Shown here piece after piece: positions 63,855 to 64,000 of a stretch of 64,000 bases of DNA; the stretch's first letter is position 1, and the number at the start of each line of letters is the position of its first letter. The notes under the pieces are model-generated. The model saw only the letters and a program-made list of their open reading frames with translations, searched no databases and was not told the DNA's origin. Position numbers and translations under genes: made by a program. Origin of the DNA: a bacterium (GTDB lineage: Bacteria > Desulfobacterota > Binatia > HRBIN30 > CADEER01); assembly GCA_019637795.1 (NCBI GenBank), contig JAHBUY010000003.1, forward strand, positions 71,409 to 135,408. The letters run 5' to 3'.

Positions 63855-64000
63855 CTAGAACTGCAACCCGGCGGCGCGGGCGCCTTCGGCGACCTCTTTC
63901 ACCCGGCCGTGGAAGAGGAATCCATTGCGATCGAAGACGACCTGATCGATGCGCTGCGCCTTGCACAGCTCGGCGATGCGCTCGCCGACCTTGCGCGCCG
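63855..64000 (-). CDS. rplR: 50S ribosomal protein L18 (C-terminal part)
   Basis: Frame is open to the window edge; only the last 48 residues are visible. [31 protein letters not shown] and [10 protein letters not shown] are the conserved C-terminus of L18. The 5' part is outside the window. Position ahead of rpsE confirms the identity. Confidence 0.95.
   Translation of the reverse strand, partial: ARKVGERIAELCKAQRIDQVVFDRNGFLFHGRVKEVAEGARAAGLQF

Overview
This is a 64 kb window of very GC-rich bacterial chromosome, densely packed with genes and with almost no intergenic DNA. Gene content suggests a Gram-negative organism with a deltaproteobacteria-like or Candidatus Binatia (Desulfobacterota-related) background. 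It has several acyl-CoA catabolism genes (acyl-CoA ligase, acyl-CoA dehydrogenase, two thiolases, a DUF35 partner, SDR and OYE-type reductases), TonB-like and TatA proteins, lipoproteins, and secreted proteins with long Thr/Pro/Ala linkers of the kind common in such MAGs. The taxonomic assignment is inference from gene content, not a placement.

Layout. 1-5.5 kb: an AddB-like/AddA-like helicase-nuclease pair (first gene cut by the window edge). 5.5-8.7 kb: a cyclic 2,3-diphosphoglycerate synthetase-like GTPase and an AMP-dependent acyl-CoA ligase, separated by a tandemly duplicated intergenic repeat. 8.75-10.14 kb: a complete IS256-family insertion sequence with terminal inverted repeats and an 8-bp target duplication, inserted at the edge of nested intergenic inverted repeats. 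10.4-12.0 kb: a thiolase-fold enzyme plus DUF35 OB-fold/zinc-ribbon pair that looks more like an Ltp2-type aldolase than a thiolase. 12-25 kb: lipoprotein with TP-rich linker, CrtC/AttH-like protein, phosphotransferase plus small partner, alpha/beta hydrolase, secreted DUF4215 protein with a 24-bp minisatellite, SDR, AsmA-like protein, aldo/keto reductase and a FadH-like flavin/4Fe-4S oxidoreductase. 25-34 kb: small exported protein, methyltransferase, miaE-like hydroxylase, PIG-L deacetylase, GT4 glycosyltransferase, a secreted GH44 enzyme with dockerin-like tail, alpha/beta hydrolase, acyl-CoA dehydrogenase. 34-41 kb: envelope block with an Agl23-like membrane protein fused to an NHL propeller, GT2, zinc-ribbon/DUF3426, TatA, TonB-like protein and UppP. 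41-47.5 kb: a one-carbon operon folD-gcvT-gcvH-gcvPA-gcvPB, divergent from alanine dehydrogenase. 47.5-54.8 kb: lipoprotein, GH31 lipoprotein, TMTC-like TPR membrane protein and a tandem M16 peptidase pair. 55 kb: tRNA-Ser(GCU), then an epoxide-hydrolase-like protein and a thiolase. 57.5-64 kb: the spc/alpha ribosomal block on the minus strand, rplR(partial)-rpsE-rpmD-rplO-secY-adk-rpmJ-rpsM-rpsK-rpsD-rpoA-rplQ.

The most unusual signal is outside the genes: several families of intergenic repeats built from iterated 7-10 nt words, often as inverted pairs and sometimes supplying the stop codon of the adjacent gene. No complete new defence or mobile system other than the IS element was found. 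The multi-gene candidates worth following are the Ltp2-like thiolase/DUF35 pair, the Agl23-NHL fusion, and the repeat families.
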